In this document: one piece after another, positions 7,801-16,318 of the stretch
How the letters are laid out: each line of letters starts with the position of its first letter
Position numbering within the stretch: position 1 is the stretch's first letter
Assembly: GCF_014650455.1 (NCBI RefSeq)
Contig: NZ_BMUZ01000003.1
Coordinates: 186,001-250,000 of the forward strand
DNA length: 64,000 nt
Direction of reading: 5' to 3'
Source of the DNA: Streptomyces xanthochromogenes
Lineage (GTDB): Bacteria; Actinomycetota; Actinomycetes; Streptomycetales; Streptomycetaceae
Position numbers and translations under genes: made by a program
The notes under the pieces: generated by a model
Seen by the model: the letters and a program-made list of their open reading frames with translations, nothing else
What the model was told of the DNA's origin: nothing
The model's database searches: none

Positions 7801-8535
7801 ATGGGAAAGCTGGACGGCAAGGTCGCGGTCATCACCGGCGGCACCACCGGCATGGCGCTGGCAGGCGCGAAGCTGTTCGTCGACGAAGGCGCGCACGTCT
7901 TCATCACCGGCCGCCGCCAGGAGGCCCTGGACGAGGCCGTGAAGCAGATCGGCCGCAACGTCACCGGGGTTCAGGGCGACGCCGCCAGCCTGGACGACCT
8001 GGACCGCCTGTACGACACCGTCAAGCGGGAGAAGGGCAGCATCGACGTTCTGTGGGCCAGCGCCGGAGGGGGTGAGCCCGCCCCGCTCGGCGAGATCACC
8101 GAGGCCCAGTTCGACACCTGGTTCGGGCTCAACGCCCGCGGCACCCTGTTCACCGTCCAGAAGGCACTGCCGCTCTTCAACGACGGCGGCTCCATCCTCA
8201 TGACCGGCTCCAATGCCTCCCTCGGCGCCTTCCCCGGCTGGAGCGTCTACGCCGGCAGCAAGGCCGTCCAGCAGGCCTGGGCCCGCGTCTGGCTCAACGA
8301 GCTCAAGGACCGCCGCATCCGCGTCAACGTCCTGACCCCCGGCCAGGTCGCCACCGCCAAGCAGGCAGAACTCTTCGACGAGGCCACCCAGCGCCAGTTC
8401 GAGTCCCTCATCCCTCGCGGCCAGATGGGCCGCCCCGACGAAATCGCCACCGCCGCCCTCTTCCTCGCCTCCGACGACTCCAGCTACGTCAACGGCATGG
8501 AACTTGTCGCCGACGGCGGCACCACCGCCATCTGA
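7801..8535 (+). CDS. SDR family oxidoreductase
   Basis: 244 residues. Cofactor loop T-G-G-T-T-G-M-A near residues 12-19, the A-S-A-G-G variant in place of N-N-A-G, active-site Y-A-G-S-K near 160, and a C-terminal family end F-L-A-S-D-D-S-S-Y-V-N-G. This makes it a classical NAD(P)-dependent short-chain dehydrogenase of unknown substrate. AAGGGGAA precedes the ATG. It is followed after 33 bp by the F420-type dehydrogenase gene and divergent from a TetR gene, so the three form a small regulated redox module. Confidence 0.9.
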   Translation: MGKLDGKVAVITGGTTGMALAGAKLFVDEGAHVFITGRRQEALDEAVKQIGRNVTGVQGDAASLDDLDRLYDTVKREKGSIDVLWASAGGGEPAPLGEITEAQFDTWFGLNARGTLFTVQKALPLFNDGGSILMTGSNASLGAFPGWSVYAGSKAVQQAWARVWLNELKDRRIRVNVLTPGQVATAKQAELFDEATQRQFESLIPRGQMGRPDEIATAALFLASDDSSYVNGMELVADGGTTAI

Positions 8536-8568
8536 ACCGGACAACACACCACCAGGGCAGGACATCTC

Positions 8569-9192
8569 ATGAGCAGCATCAGCATCATCGGCACCGGCAA
8601 CATGGCCCGCACCCTCGGCGCGCGGGCGATAGCGGGCGGCAACACCGTCGAGGTCATGGGCCGCGATCATTCCAAGGCCGCTGACCTCGCCAAGACTCTC
8701 GGCGGTGGCACCACGACGGGCGAGTGGGGCACTGCCCCGGCCGGGGACATCGTCATCGTGGCCCTGCTGTACGACGGCGTCGTGCCGGTCATCGCCCAGT
8801 ACGGCGACGCTCTTGCGGGCAAGGTCATCGTCGACATCAGCAACCCCTTCAACTCCACTTTCGACGGGCTGGCCCACACTGAGCAGACCTCGATCGCGCA
8901 GGAGGCCGCCAAGGTGGCCCCGGCCGGCTCCAGCGTGGTGAAGGCGTTCAACACCGTCTTCCGACACATCCTGGAGAAGGGCCGGCCCGACGTCTTCATC
9001 GCCGGCGACAGTGCGCAGGCCAAGGCAGGTGTGGAAGCCTTCATCACGAGTCTCGGGATGCGCCCGCTGGACGTCGGCGGACTGAAAATGGCGCACTGGC
9101 TGGAAGGTGCCGGCGTGGTCACGGTGGGCCTCGCCAACCACGGCGTGGGGAACCTGGACTTCGCCCTCGGCATCACCGGGCTTCCCGCCTGA
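8569..9192 (+). CDS. F420-dependent NADP oxidoreductase-like protein
   Basis: 207 residues with an N-terminal Rossmann fold: I-I-G-T-G-N-M-A at residues 6-13, the NADP-binding loop M-G-R-D-H-S-K near 30-36, then V-I-V-D-I-S-N-P and V-K-A-F-N-T, all typical of the family that includes F420H2:NADP+ reductase (pfam03807). It would pass hydride between NADP(H) and a deazaflavin or related substrate; many Streptomyces paralogues act on unknown substrates. It is co-transcribed with the SDR upstream. Confidence 0.85.
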   Translation: MSSISIIGTGNMARTLGARAIAGGNTVEVMGRDHSKAADLAKTLGGGTTTGEWGTAPAGDIVIVALLYDGVVPVIAQYGDALAGKVIVDISNPFNSTFDGLAHTEQTSIAQEAAKVAPAGSSVVKAFNTVFRHILEKGRPDVFIAGDSAQAKAGVEAFITSLGMRPLDVGGLKMAHWLEGAGVVTVGLANHGVGNLDFALGITGLPA

Positions 9193-9577
9193 GGAAGCAC
9201 TCGAAGACCCGCTCCGGCCGACGACGCGTCCCGTCCCCACGGGTCTCACCTCCGCCCGGGCGGCTCCACCTTACGAGCGTCAACTGCCCATATTCGTGAA
9301 GCAATTGGGGCGGAAACTGCTACGGAACCCCCCTGTTCGGCCAGGCTTGCCGGATCCCGCTCATCTCAGGGCGGCGCACATCCCGCTGATGTGCGACGGT
9401 GCGCGCACCCGTCCGGTGTGCAGGGTGACCGTGGTCAAGCTGTACGCAGAGACCGACCTGGATGCCGCTTCGGCCGTCGACATGACTCGCGACGCCGCCG
9501 CTCTCGCAAGCTGGTGAAGGAACCAGAAGGAGAGCGGCGGACGTCTCCTGAGCGATCAAGCTTGAGGAGACTGGACA
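9193..9577. other. intergenic stretch, nothing supported
   Basis: A short run V-T-V-V-K-L-Y-A-E-T-D-L-D-A-A-S near 9425 ends at a TGA at 9517 and may be a relic, but no start or family can be assigned. Confidence 0.5.
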
Positions 9578-10411
9578 GTGCGGATCTACATCAGTGCGGA
9601 CATGGAAGGCGTCACGGGGCTCGTCGACGCCGAGGATGTCCAGCCCGGTGGCCGGGACTACGAGCGCGGACGGCTGATGATGGCGGAGGACGTCAACGCA
9701 GCCGTGCGTGGGGCCATCACGGCCGGCGCCACCGACATCACCGTCAACGATGCACACGGACCGATGCGCAACATTTTGCCGGAGTCCCTGCACCCGGCAG
9801 CCCGTCTCATCCGCGGCAAGCCCAAACACATGGGCATGCTCGAAGGCCTCTCCCCCGAACACGACGCCATGATCTGCGTCGGCTACCACTCCCGTGCCGG
9901 TGCGCTCGGCGTGCTGAGCCACAGTTTCATGGGCCACGAGATCGAGGACATGTGGCTTGACGGACGGCCCGTCGGTGAGATCGGTCTGGCCCACGCGACA
10001 GCGGCCGCCATCGGCGTTGCCTTGACGGTCCTCACCGGTGACGACTGTGCCTGCACGGAGATGGCCGCATGGGACGCCTCGGTGAGGACGGTAGCGGTGA
10101 AGTACGCGCGGGACCGGTTCGCAGCTGATCTGCGGCCGGCGGAAGAAGCACGTGCGGCCATCGAGGAGGCGGTCGCGGCCAGTCTCTCCGCGCCACCGAA
10201 GGCTTCAGTGGCCGCTGCTGAGGCCCCGTCCACTCTTACGGTCCGCTGGCAGTCCGCTTCAGTTGCCTCAACGCTCCTGGGAATTCCGGGAGTCACCTCG
10301 GCAGACACACGAACCGTTCAGGCACAGGGCACTCTGCCCAGCCTCTATCGACTGTTCGGAGTGTGGATGCGGGTGGCAGCGTCACTGACCAACCAACCGC
10401 CGTACTGCTGA
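9578..10411 (+). CDS. M55 family D-aminopeptidase (DppA-like)
   Basis: 277 residues. The N-terminus I-S-A-D-M-E-G-V-T-G carries the first zinc ligands (Asp8, Glu10); N-D-A-H-G-P-M, Y-H-S-R-A-G and the E-I-G-L-A-H segment supply the remaining conserved His/Glu residues of DppA. DppA-type enzymes form a decameric zinc peptidase that cleaves D-amino acid peptides such as D-Ala-D-Ala or N-terminal D-residues. Start is GTG with a GAGGAGA-type site. The gene stands alone here without a peptide permease, so it may recycle wall fragments or act on D-amino-acid-containing products (inference). Confidence 0.9.
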   Translation: MRIYISADMEGVTGLVDAEDVQPGGRDYERGRLMMAEDVNAAVRGAITAGATDITVNDAHGPMRNILPESLHPAARLIRGKPKHMGMLEGLSPEHDAMICVGYHSRAGALGVLSHSFMGHEIEDMWLDGRPVGEIGLAHATAAAIGVALTVLTGDDCACTEMAAWDASVRTVAVKYARDRFAADLRPAEEARAAIEEAVAASLSAPPKASVAAAEAPSTLTVRWQSASVASTLLGIPGVTSADTRTVQAQGTLPSLYRLFGVWMRVAASLTNQPPYC

Positions 10412-10535
10412 CGATACGGACAACACCCAGGCCGACATCGCGTATCGCCCTCCGGTGGTTGCAAGCGCCGGGACGGCACTTGTCGGGACTCGCTACATGA
10501 TCGAGCGGCTGTGACAAGCGCCATCGCGACGGCCC

Positions 10536-10988
10536 TCAGACGACATCGAACTCGTTGCCCTCGGGGTCCTGCATGGCCGCGGCGTAGAGCTCTGCGTTGG
10601 GCTCACCCTTGATCTTCAGCACGATGGCGCCGGCCTCCACCAGCCGGTCCACCGCGGCCCTGACCCGCCCTGCGCGGACGTCCAGCGGGACGTCACGGCC
10701 GCCATCGACTTCAGGTCGAAGTGCCACCGTTTCTCGGCGGTCTTCGGCTCCGGGACCTGCTGGAACCACACGCGGTCCACGACCCGCCTGATCGACGATC
10801 GACTCCGGAATGTCGCCGGCCCCGGTCGGCAGCTCCTCCACGGGCACCCCTGTCGCCTCCCAGTAGGCGCGCCACGTGTCGTGCCCGCCCGGTGCGGGCT
10901 CGGGCACGTAGCCCAGAGCCAGGGCTCAGAAAGTCACCATTCTCTACGGGTCGGAGCAGTCGATCGCCAGCTGCATCGTCAGTTCCAT
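10536..10988 (-). pseudogene. VOC (glyoxalase-like) family protein, inactivated
   Basis: The minus strand from ATG 10988 reads M-E-L-T-M-Q-L-A-I-D-C-S-D-P, a stop (TAG), R-M-V-T-F, a second stop (TGA), then A-L-A-L-G-Y-V-P-E-P, a typical VOC start. The middle V-W-F-Q-Q-V-P-E-P-K and K-R-W-H-F-D-L are found only in a different frame, whereas the C-terminus (D-P-E-G-N-E-F-D-V-V) returns to the first frame. Thus there are two nonsense codons and two compensating frameshifts in a gene whose total length (151 codons) is unchanged. It is clearly non-functional unless the sequence is wrong. Confidence 0.8.
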
Positions 10989-11273
10989 GCCCGGAGCCTC
11001 CCAGACAGGTATGACAGGCGATCCACTTCCGCAAGGGCCGCATCCCCGTATCCCTCAGTCATGACCGCGGCGACATCGAGTCCGGCGGTGCGGGCGCTGG
11101 CGTCGAGAGCCATCACCCACACGAGATCTGTGGTGGGCAGGCCGTTTTGATCTTGCTGGGGCCCACCCGTCGCCGCTCGCCGGCAGCGCCGCACCGGTGA
11201 TCGCCGCACCCGTCATCCTGGCGAGGCGACGGCCAAGCTCGCCGAGGCACGCGTACTCGACATGGATTGGCCG
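10989..11273. other. short gap with a possible coding relic
   Basis: On the minus strand around 11000-11140 a run T-T-D-L-V-W-V-M-A-L-D-A-S-A-R-T-A-G-L-D looks protein-like, but it lacks a plausible start and I know no family for it. Confidence 0.3.
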
Positions 11274-11585
11274 TTACAACACCAGCGATGGACGCCGTAC
11301 GACAGGCAGCACCGGCTGCATCTCGACGGTTCGCTCCGCCCGACCGGTCTCGATCTCGGCCCAGATGTCATCGAGAGACAGACCGAGGGTGTCGGCGAGT
11401 GCCGCGATGGTCGGGAAGGCAGGGGTGGCCACACGGCCCGATTCGATCTTCCGCAGGGTTTCCGGCGAGATGCGCGCAGCGAGCGCCACGTCCAGCATCG
11501 AGCGGCAGCCCCGGGATCGGCGGAGCAGAGCACCGAGGCGCTGTCCTCGTTCGACCTCGGCGGGGGTGAGCGGCAACCTGACCAT
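11274..11585 (-). CDS. XRE family helix-turn-helix regulator
   Basis: 103 residues. A complete XRE/Cro-type DNA-binding domain spans about residues 14-76: G-Q-R-L-G-A-L-L-R-R-S-R-G, then I-S-P-E-T-L-R-K-I-E-S-G-R as recognition helix, then F-P-T-I-A-A-L-A-D-T-L-G-L-S-L. No effector domain follows, so it is probably a simple constitutive or stability-controlled repressor. It is divergent from a methionine aminopeptidase gene 65 bp away, and two tandem 13-bp repeats in between are its probable sites. Confidence 0.9.
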   Translation of the reverse strand: MVRLPLTPAEVERGQRLGALLRRSRGCRSMLDVALAARISPETLRKIESGRVATPAFPTIAALADTLGLSLDDIWAEIETGRAERTVEMQPVLPVVRRPSLVL

Positions 11586-11599
11586 GACCCCATTCTAAT

Positions 11600-11626
11600 A
11601 CCGGTATAGTTAGACCGGTATAGTTA
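11600..11626. promoter_or_regulatory. tandem operator/promoter repeats between XRE and map
   Basis: ACCGGTATAGTTA occurs at 11600-11612 and again at 11614-11626, a 14-bp period that puts the copies about 1.3 helical turns apart. TATAGT within each unit could serve as a -10 element for the aminopeptidase gene, so repressor binding would block the promoter directly. Confidence 0.7.
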
Positions 11627-11650
11627 TTGGACACACATGCGAGGTCTCCC

Positions 11651-12433
11651 ATGATTGAGATCCTGAACTCCGCGCGCCTGGAGCGGGCGAAGGACACCGG
11701 CGCCCTGGTCGGAAACATCCTGCACACGCTGAAGCAGCGCACCGCGGTCGGGACGAACCTGCTGGACATCGACCAGTGGGCCAAAGAGATGATCACCGAG
11801 GCGGGAGCGCAGTCCTGCTACGTCGACTACGCGCCTTCCTTCGGGCGCGGCCCGTTCGGGCACTACATCTGCACGGCCGTCAACGACGGAGTGCTCCACG
11901 GACTGCCTCACAACTACACGCTGGCGGACGGGGATCTGCTGACCCTCGACCTCGCCGTGGCCAAGGGCGGGGTGGCCGCCGACGCCGCGATCAGCTTCCT
12001 GGTGGGGAAGGCCAGACCTGCGGCGAGCGTCGCGATGATCGAGGCGACTGAACGGGCACTCGCCGCCGGCATCGCCGCCGCCAAACCCGGGGCGCGCATC
12101 GGTGATCTCTCGTACGCCATCGGCACGGTTCTCAGTGAGGCGGGCTACCGGATCAACACCGAGTTCGGAGGCCACGGCATCGGCTCGACCATGCACCAGG
12201 ACCCTCACGTCGCGAACACCGGACGGCCCGGCCGCGGATACAAGCTCCGCCCCGGACTGCTGCTCGCCCTGGAGCCCTGGATCATGGAAGACACTGCCAC
12301 GCTCGTCACCGACGCCGACGGTTGGACGCTGCGCAGCGCGACAGGGTGCCGGACCGCGCACACCGAGCACACCATCGCCATCACCGACGACGGAGCTGAG
12401 ATTCTCACCCTGCCCACGCAGGTACAGCCATAA
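11651..12433 (+). CDS. map: type I methionine aminopeptidase (accessory copy)
   Basis: 260 residues. The enzyme removes the initiator Met from new proteins using two metal ions. All ligand positions are present in order: H in N-D-G-V-L-H-G, D in L-T-L-D-L-A-V, D in A-A-D-A-A-I, H in G-G-H-G-I-G, E in L-E-P-W-I and E in H-T-E-H-T-I. The ATG at 11651 has a nearby GAGG and fits the family N-terminus better than an upstream TTG. It is not beside ribosomal protein genes, where the housekeeping copy lies, and it is controlled by a dedicated XRE regulator. It may be a backup or an inhibitor-insensitive copy (inference). Confidence 0.9.
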   Translation: MIEILNSARLERAKDTGALVGNILHTLKQRTAVGTNLLDIDQWAKEMITEAGAQSCYVDYAPSFGRGPFGHYICTAVNDGVLHGLPHNYTLADGDLLTLDLAVAKGGVAADAAISFLVGKARPAASVAMIEATERALAAGIAAAKPGARIGDLSYAIGTVLSEAGYRINTEFGGHGIGSTMHQDPHVANTGRPGRGYKLRPGLLLALEPWIMEDTATLVTDADGWTLRSATGCRTAHTEHTIAITDDGAEILTLPTQVQP

Positions 12434-12595
12434 GAGGTCGCTGTACGAGGTCGCTGTATGAGGTCGACTTGCACGGTGCTCGGACCGGCGCTCAGGCCGG
12501 TCCGGCTCGTCGGCGCAGCCACTTGGGCGACGGTGACGGTGCCGGCCGCCCGATGGGGGCGCTGAGCACCACCGTCGGCACGATGCGTCCGCCGC

Positions 12596-13441
12596 TCACG
12601 GCAGCAGAGCCGCGGCGAGCTCACGGGGCCGGGCCGCGAACGGGCTGTGGCTGCCCGGGAGGGTGCGTACGGTGAACGGGTTGAAGGGCATGGCCTGGTC
12701 AGCCTCCGCGATCATGAGATCTTGCACGGCCGCCGGCAGCGCCCGATCGTCGGCGCAGCGCAGGAAGGTCCGTGGGACGCGGCCCCAGCGTTGCGGGGTC
12801 ACGTTGACCGGGGTGGCGGGGATCGCCAGCGGCAGATCGGGGCTCAGGGCCGAGCGCCAGCGGTCGAAGCGGTCCAGCGGGATGTCGTGGTAGTGGGTCT
12901 GTCGCAGTTCCTCGACGTAGGCGGGGTCCTGTGACAGCGGGTTGATCCGCACGGCGCCCAGTTCCCCGGGGTCGCCGAGGTTGAGGCTCTGGCCCCGTGC
13001 CGCGGCGTTCTCGGGCGAACCGAGAAAGTCGAAGAACCGGGGCCGTCCGGCGGGCACGAAGGCCGAGAGGTAGACGATCTCGTCGACGAGTTCGGGGGCG
13101 CGCTCGGCAGCCAGTGACGCGGGCCCGCCGCCCGCGCTGTGAGCGACGAGCACGACACGAGGGTGGCGGCAGGCCTGGCGCAGCGTGTCCAGGACGGCCT
13201 CGGCACAGTCGTCCATCGTCACGGTGGCGAGCGCGGACTTCTCCGTCAGCAGGCCCGGCTGGCCCGGCTGGAGGTATCCGCTGGGCAATGGCGCGTCGAA
13301 GCCGTGTCCCGGGAGGTCGACGGCCATGCTCGCGGCACCGAGTCCGGCGAGTGCGCGCTGCGTCGCCGCCCACTGCCCGGAGCCGTGCCAGGCGCCGTGC
13401 ACGAAGACGAAGACGGTGCCTGGGGAAGATGAGTCAGTCAT
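12596..13441 (-). CDS. alpha/beta hydrolase
   Basis: 281 residues. F-V-H-G-A-W-H-G near residue 13 is the oxyanion-hole motif, V-A-H-S-A-G-G-G places the nucleophile at Ser102, and the C-terminal G-S-H-S-P-F supplies the catalytic His. The pattern is that of the EstC/pyrethroid hydrolase-like branch, small esterases or lyases without a signal peptide. The start at 13441 places the oxyanion motif at the usual distance. It is divergent from the LysR gene at 13533, which probably controls it. Substrate unknown. Confidence 0.9.
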   Translation of the reverse strand: MTDSSSPGTVFVFVHGAWHGSGQWAATQRALAGLGAASMAVDLPGHGFDAPLPSGYLQPGQPGLLTEKSALATVTMDDCAEAVLDTLRQACRHPRVVLVAHSAGGGPASLAAERAPELVDEIVYLSAFVPAGRPRFFDFLGSPENAAARGQSLNLGDPGELGAVRINPLSQDPAYVEELRQTHYHDIPLDRFDRWRSALSPDLPLAIPATPVNVTPQRWGRVPRTFLRCADDRALPAAVQDLMIAEADQAMPFNPFTVRTLPGSHSPFAARPRELAAALLP

Positions 13442-13532
13442 GACCGCATTCCACGTGCCCCGGCCACGATCATCCAGTGAAAGATCTGACAAGCTGGCCG
13501 ACGATATATGTGGGATATGGCGGGAGGCTGGC

Positions 13533-14606
13533 ATGGAGGCGCGGCACCTGAGGTATGCACTTGCCCTCGCCGAGCACGCACACTTCGGCCGGGCGGCCCG
13601 TGCGCTGGGCATCGCACAGCCTCCGCTGTCCAAGCAGATCGCCGACCTCGAACGGGAGGTGGGCACCCGCCTGTTCGATCGCACTCGCCAAGGGGTGTTT
13701 CCGACGGCTGCGGGCGCGGCCTTCCTCGCCCGGGCGCGCAGGGCGCTCGACGAGATCGCGGGTGCCTCGGTCGACGCGGCCAGGGCAGCGCGCGGCGAGA
13801 CGGGTCGGCTGCGCCTGGGTTTCATCGCTTCGGCACTGCTCGACCCCTTGCCGGACGTCCTTGGCCGGTTCGGCCGTGAACGGCCCGATGTGCGGCTAGA
13901 ACTGCACGAGATGGCGACCACCCGCAGCACGGCCGCGCTCATCGCCGGCGAACTGGACGTCACGATCGGCCTCGGCCGGCCACAGGGTGTCGGGGCCGAG
14001 ACGCTCGTATCGGTGCCGATCGGGCACGACTACCTCGTCGCGGTCGTGAGCAACACGCACCCATACGCGGGTCAGTCTTCGGTGGACGTGGGCCAGTTGC
14101 AGCGACAGCCATTGATCTTGGCGCCGGGCGAGGACGAGCCCGCCGTCGCCACTGGGCTGCGGAACCTGCTGGGCAAGGACTCCCCGGCGCTCTCCGGCGC
14201 GACCGTCGCCAGGGATATCCACACCATCATCGGACTCGCAGCGTGCGGCGTGGGCGTCGGCCTGGGCCCCTCCCGCATGCTGGCGGCTCCACGACGGGGC
14301 ACTTGGTTCTGCGAGGTCACTCCGCGCATGTCTCTGCCCGATCTGGTCCTGTCCTTCGGCTCCCGGGACCGTTCCCCGGCACTGAACGCCTTCCTCGACG
14401 TCATCCGCACGAACTGTTCCGATGTCGGTGCCGCGCTCGACCACCGGCTCGGACCGCGCGGACCACAGGAGGACGCGGGTGACGTGGCTTTCCAGGACGT
14501 CCGAGCTCAAGGTCAGGGTCAGGGTCAGGGTCAGGGTCAGGGTCAGGGTCAGGGTCAGGGTCAGGCCCGCGGGAGCGTTGCGTCGGCCGGGTCTTCAGCG
14601 CCATGA
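13533..14606 (+). CDS. LysR family regulator with a Gly-Gln repeat tail
   Basis: 357 residues. The winged helix-turn-helix at 1-60 (H-L-R-Y-A-L-A-L-A-E-H-A-H-F, L-S-K-Q-I-A-D-L-E) and a periplasmic-binding-like effector domain to about residue 295 are typical LysR. The normal protein would end there, but this one continues for roughly 60 residues including nine G-Q pairs at about 327-344, encoded by nine GGTCAG units. GGGAGG lies 5 nt before the chosen ATG. It is divergent from the hydrolase gene. Whether the tail has a function or is read-through after loss of the original stop cannot be told. Confidence 0.85.
   Translation: MEARHLRYALALAEHAHFGRAARALGIAQPPLSKQIADLEREVGTRLFDRTRQGVFPTAAGAAFLARARRALDEIAGASVDAARAARGETGRLRLGFIASALLDPLPDVLGRFGRERPDVRLELHEMATTRSTAALIAGELDVTIGLGRPQGVGAETLVSVPIGHDYLVAVVSNTHPYAGQSSVDVGQLQRQPLILAPGEDEPAVATGLRNLLGKDSPALSGATVARDIHTIIGLAACGVGVGLGPSRMLAAPRRGTWFCEVTPRMSLPDLVLSFGSRDRSPALNAFLDVIRTNCSDVGAALDHRLGPRGPQEDAGDVAFQDVRAQGQGQGQGQGQGQGQGQGQARGSVASAGSSAP
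14511..14564 (+). repeat. (GGTCAG)9 perfect hexamer repeat
   Basis: Nine uninterrupted GGTCAG copies inside the 3-prime end of the LysR gene. Because the unit is 6 nt, copy-number change by slippage would lengthen or shorten the Gly-Gln tail without shifting the frame. Confidence 0.95.
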
Positions 14607-14752
14607 CCTGCGCGCACGGACCGGACGCCATGGGTGGTTGGGTCGAGGCACCCCGACTGCGCGAGGTCTTCAACTGTCCTGGGTGATCGGTCCCCGTCCG
14701 ACGCCGAAGGGCACCGCGTGATTACGACGGCGCCTGTCGGCACCTTCCCGGG

Positions 14753-16159
14753 TCACGAGGCTCCCCCCGGCCCGGGGGACGAGGGCGGTTGTGCGGGCTC
14801 GGACGACGCGGGCGACTCCTCCGAGGCCGAGGCGGGGGGCCGCGTGGCGGACGAAGAGGAGGACCTTGTCGCGGACGAAGAGGACGACCGTGTGGCGGTC
14901 GAAGAAGGAGTCCGCGTGGCATCCGAGGAAGGGGGCGGGGTCTGCGTGGCGGTCGAGGCGGGGGGCTGCGTGACGGTCGAGGAGGAAGGGGCGGACGGCG
15001 GGACCGACTCGGGCGGGCAAGAACTCACCGAGGACGTGTCGGCGGAGCGCGAATCGCAGGGCGGCTGACTACCCGTCGAGGACGACTCATTGGCGGACGG
15101 CGAGTCGGACGGGTGCAAGGAGGGGGCGATCACCGGCGGCGGGTTCGTCTTCGTGTCCCCTGTGCCCGTGTCGCCCTTGCGCCGTTCGAACCAGGCACCG
15201 CTGTCCGGGTCGTAGACGACGAACTTCTTCACCGTCTGCGTGGCGGGGGCCACCACCACGACGTTCGACGGCCGGTAGCCGGGCCACGCCTCCCCCGTCC
15301 GCTTGGGTGTGCTCTTCTGCGCGACGGGCGGCAGCAGCGGGTTGCCGCACGCGCAGCGCACCCGCGGCACACCGCGGTCATCGACGAGTACCGCGGTGCC
15401 GGCCTGCAACACGGCCTGGTAGCTGGTGGGGGCGCCGTCGCGGTAGCCGTGGTTGGTCACCCGAGTGTCAAACCGCAGCTGCACGGGCGTCAGCGCGCGC
15501 AGATAGGCGGGGACGCCGGACGGTTCGATGCCGAGGACGGAGGCGAACGCCTTGTTCTTGGCCGGGTCCTTCAGGAGCGCGCCGGCCTGTTTCTCCACGT
15601 CGCAGCTCCCGACCTTCCGCGTTCCGCCATAGAGGCCGGGCGCGGCGCCGTTGACACCGCGCGTCACATTGGCCGAGGCCGACGAGCTCGGCAGCGCGCT
15701 CGGGGAAGGCGGCGAGGAGGCGACGCGGGCCGTCGACGCGGTGAAGGGGTCGGGCCCCGACTTTCCCGCCGGCTGAAGGAAGACCTCGCCACCGGCCTGC
15801 GACGAGCCGCCGGGGCGAGTGAGGACGACGGCCAGCACCACCGCCGCCACCACGACAGCGGAGATCGCCGCGACGCGGGGTGCCGACTTCCACCACGGAC
15901 GGCCCGGCCCGGGGCTCGCACCGGAGCCCGGGCCCGGCTCACCGGGCCCGTCGCCGTGCCCACCACCGCCCACCGGACCACTCGGCGGGCCGCTGCTCGG
16001 CGGCCCCGACGGCCGCTCCGCCTCCGGAGGCGGCGTGCCGGCACGGGTCGCACCCGCCTCGGTGTCGCCCGGCCCGGAGGGGCTCGGCTGCGAGGGACCC
16101 GAGAGCGGGCCCGAAGGCGGTCCTGTGGGGCGTCCTGACGACGGCGGCTCGACGCTCAC
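14753..16159 (-). CDS. DUF6777-type membrane-anchored protein
   Basis: 468 residues. A Pro/Gly/Ser-rich cytoplasmic N-terminus (about 1-90) precedes one membrane segment (A-A-I-S-A-V-V-V-A-A-V-V-L-A-V-V-L). The extracellular domain starts with E-V-F-L-Q-P-A-G-K-S-G-P-D-P-F and contains several conserved Cys (G-S-C-D, R-C-A-C-G-N), a pattern I associate with DUF6777 of Streptomyces. A long Ser/Thr/Pro tail rich in S-S-S-A-T-R repeats follows. Function is unknown. GTG 16159 has a GGGAAGAAG site. It is divergent from the streptophobe gene and near the kinase/FHA-ABC genes, with which it probably works at the envelope. Confidence 0.8.
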   Translation of the reverse strand: MSVEPPSSGRPTGPPSGPLSGPSQPSPSGPGDTEAGATRAGTPPPEAERPSGPPSSGPPSGPVGGGGHGDGPGEPGPGSGASPGPGRPWWKSAPRVAAISAVVVAAVVLAVVLTRPGGSSQAGGEVFLQPAGKSGPDPFTASTARVASSPPSPSALPSSSASANVTRGVNGAAPGLYGGTRKVGSCDVEKQAGALLKDPAKNKAFASVLGIEPSGVPAYLRALTPVQLRFDTRVTNHGYRDGAPTSYQAVLQAGTAVLVDDRGVPRVRCACGNPLLPPVAQKSTPKRTGEAWPGYRPSNVVVVAPATQTVKKFVVYDPDSGAWFERRKGDTGTGDTKTNPPPVIAPSLHPSDSPSANESSSTGSQPPCDSRSADTSSVSSCPPESVPPSAPSSSTVTQPPASTATQTPPPSSDATRTPSSTATRSSSSSATRSSSSSATRPPASASEESPASSEPAQPPSSPGPGGAS

Positions 16160-16318
16160 GAACACTTCTTCCCTGCGTAGGGGGATCTGGCGTAGGTCTG
16201 CGGCGTACGTTTTTTGCTTTACGCACCTATTGTGCGCATCGGCTCCCGGGGGCCTGCAAGCTGACGCCGTCGGCCCTCCTGACGGGCGAGCCGGTCCGAC
16301 GCTGCTTAGCGTGACAAC

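Noticed and set aside
7786..9249. Minus-strand open frame of about 490 codons
   Set aside because: Antisense to the SDR and F420-type genes, which have full motifs and ribosome sites.
14789..16138. Plus-strand Gly/Arg-rich open frame
   Set aside because: Antisense of the low-complexity DUF6777 gene.
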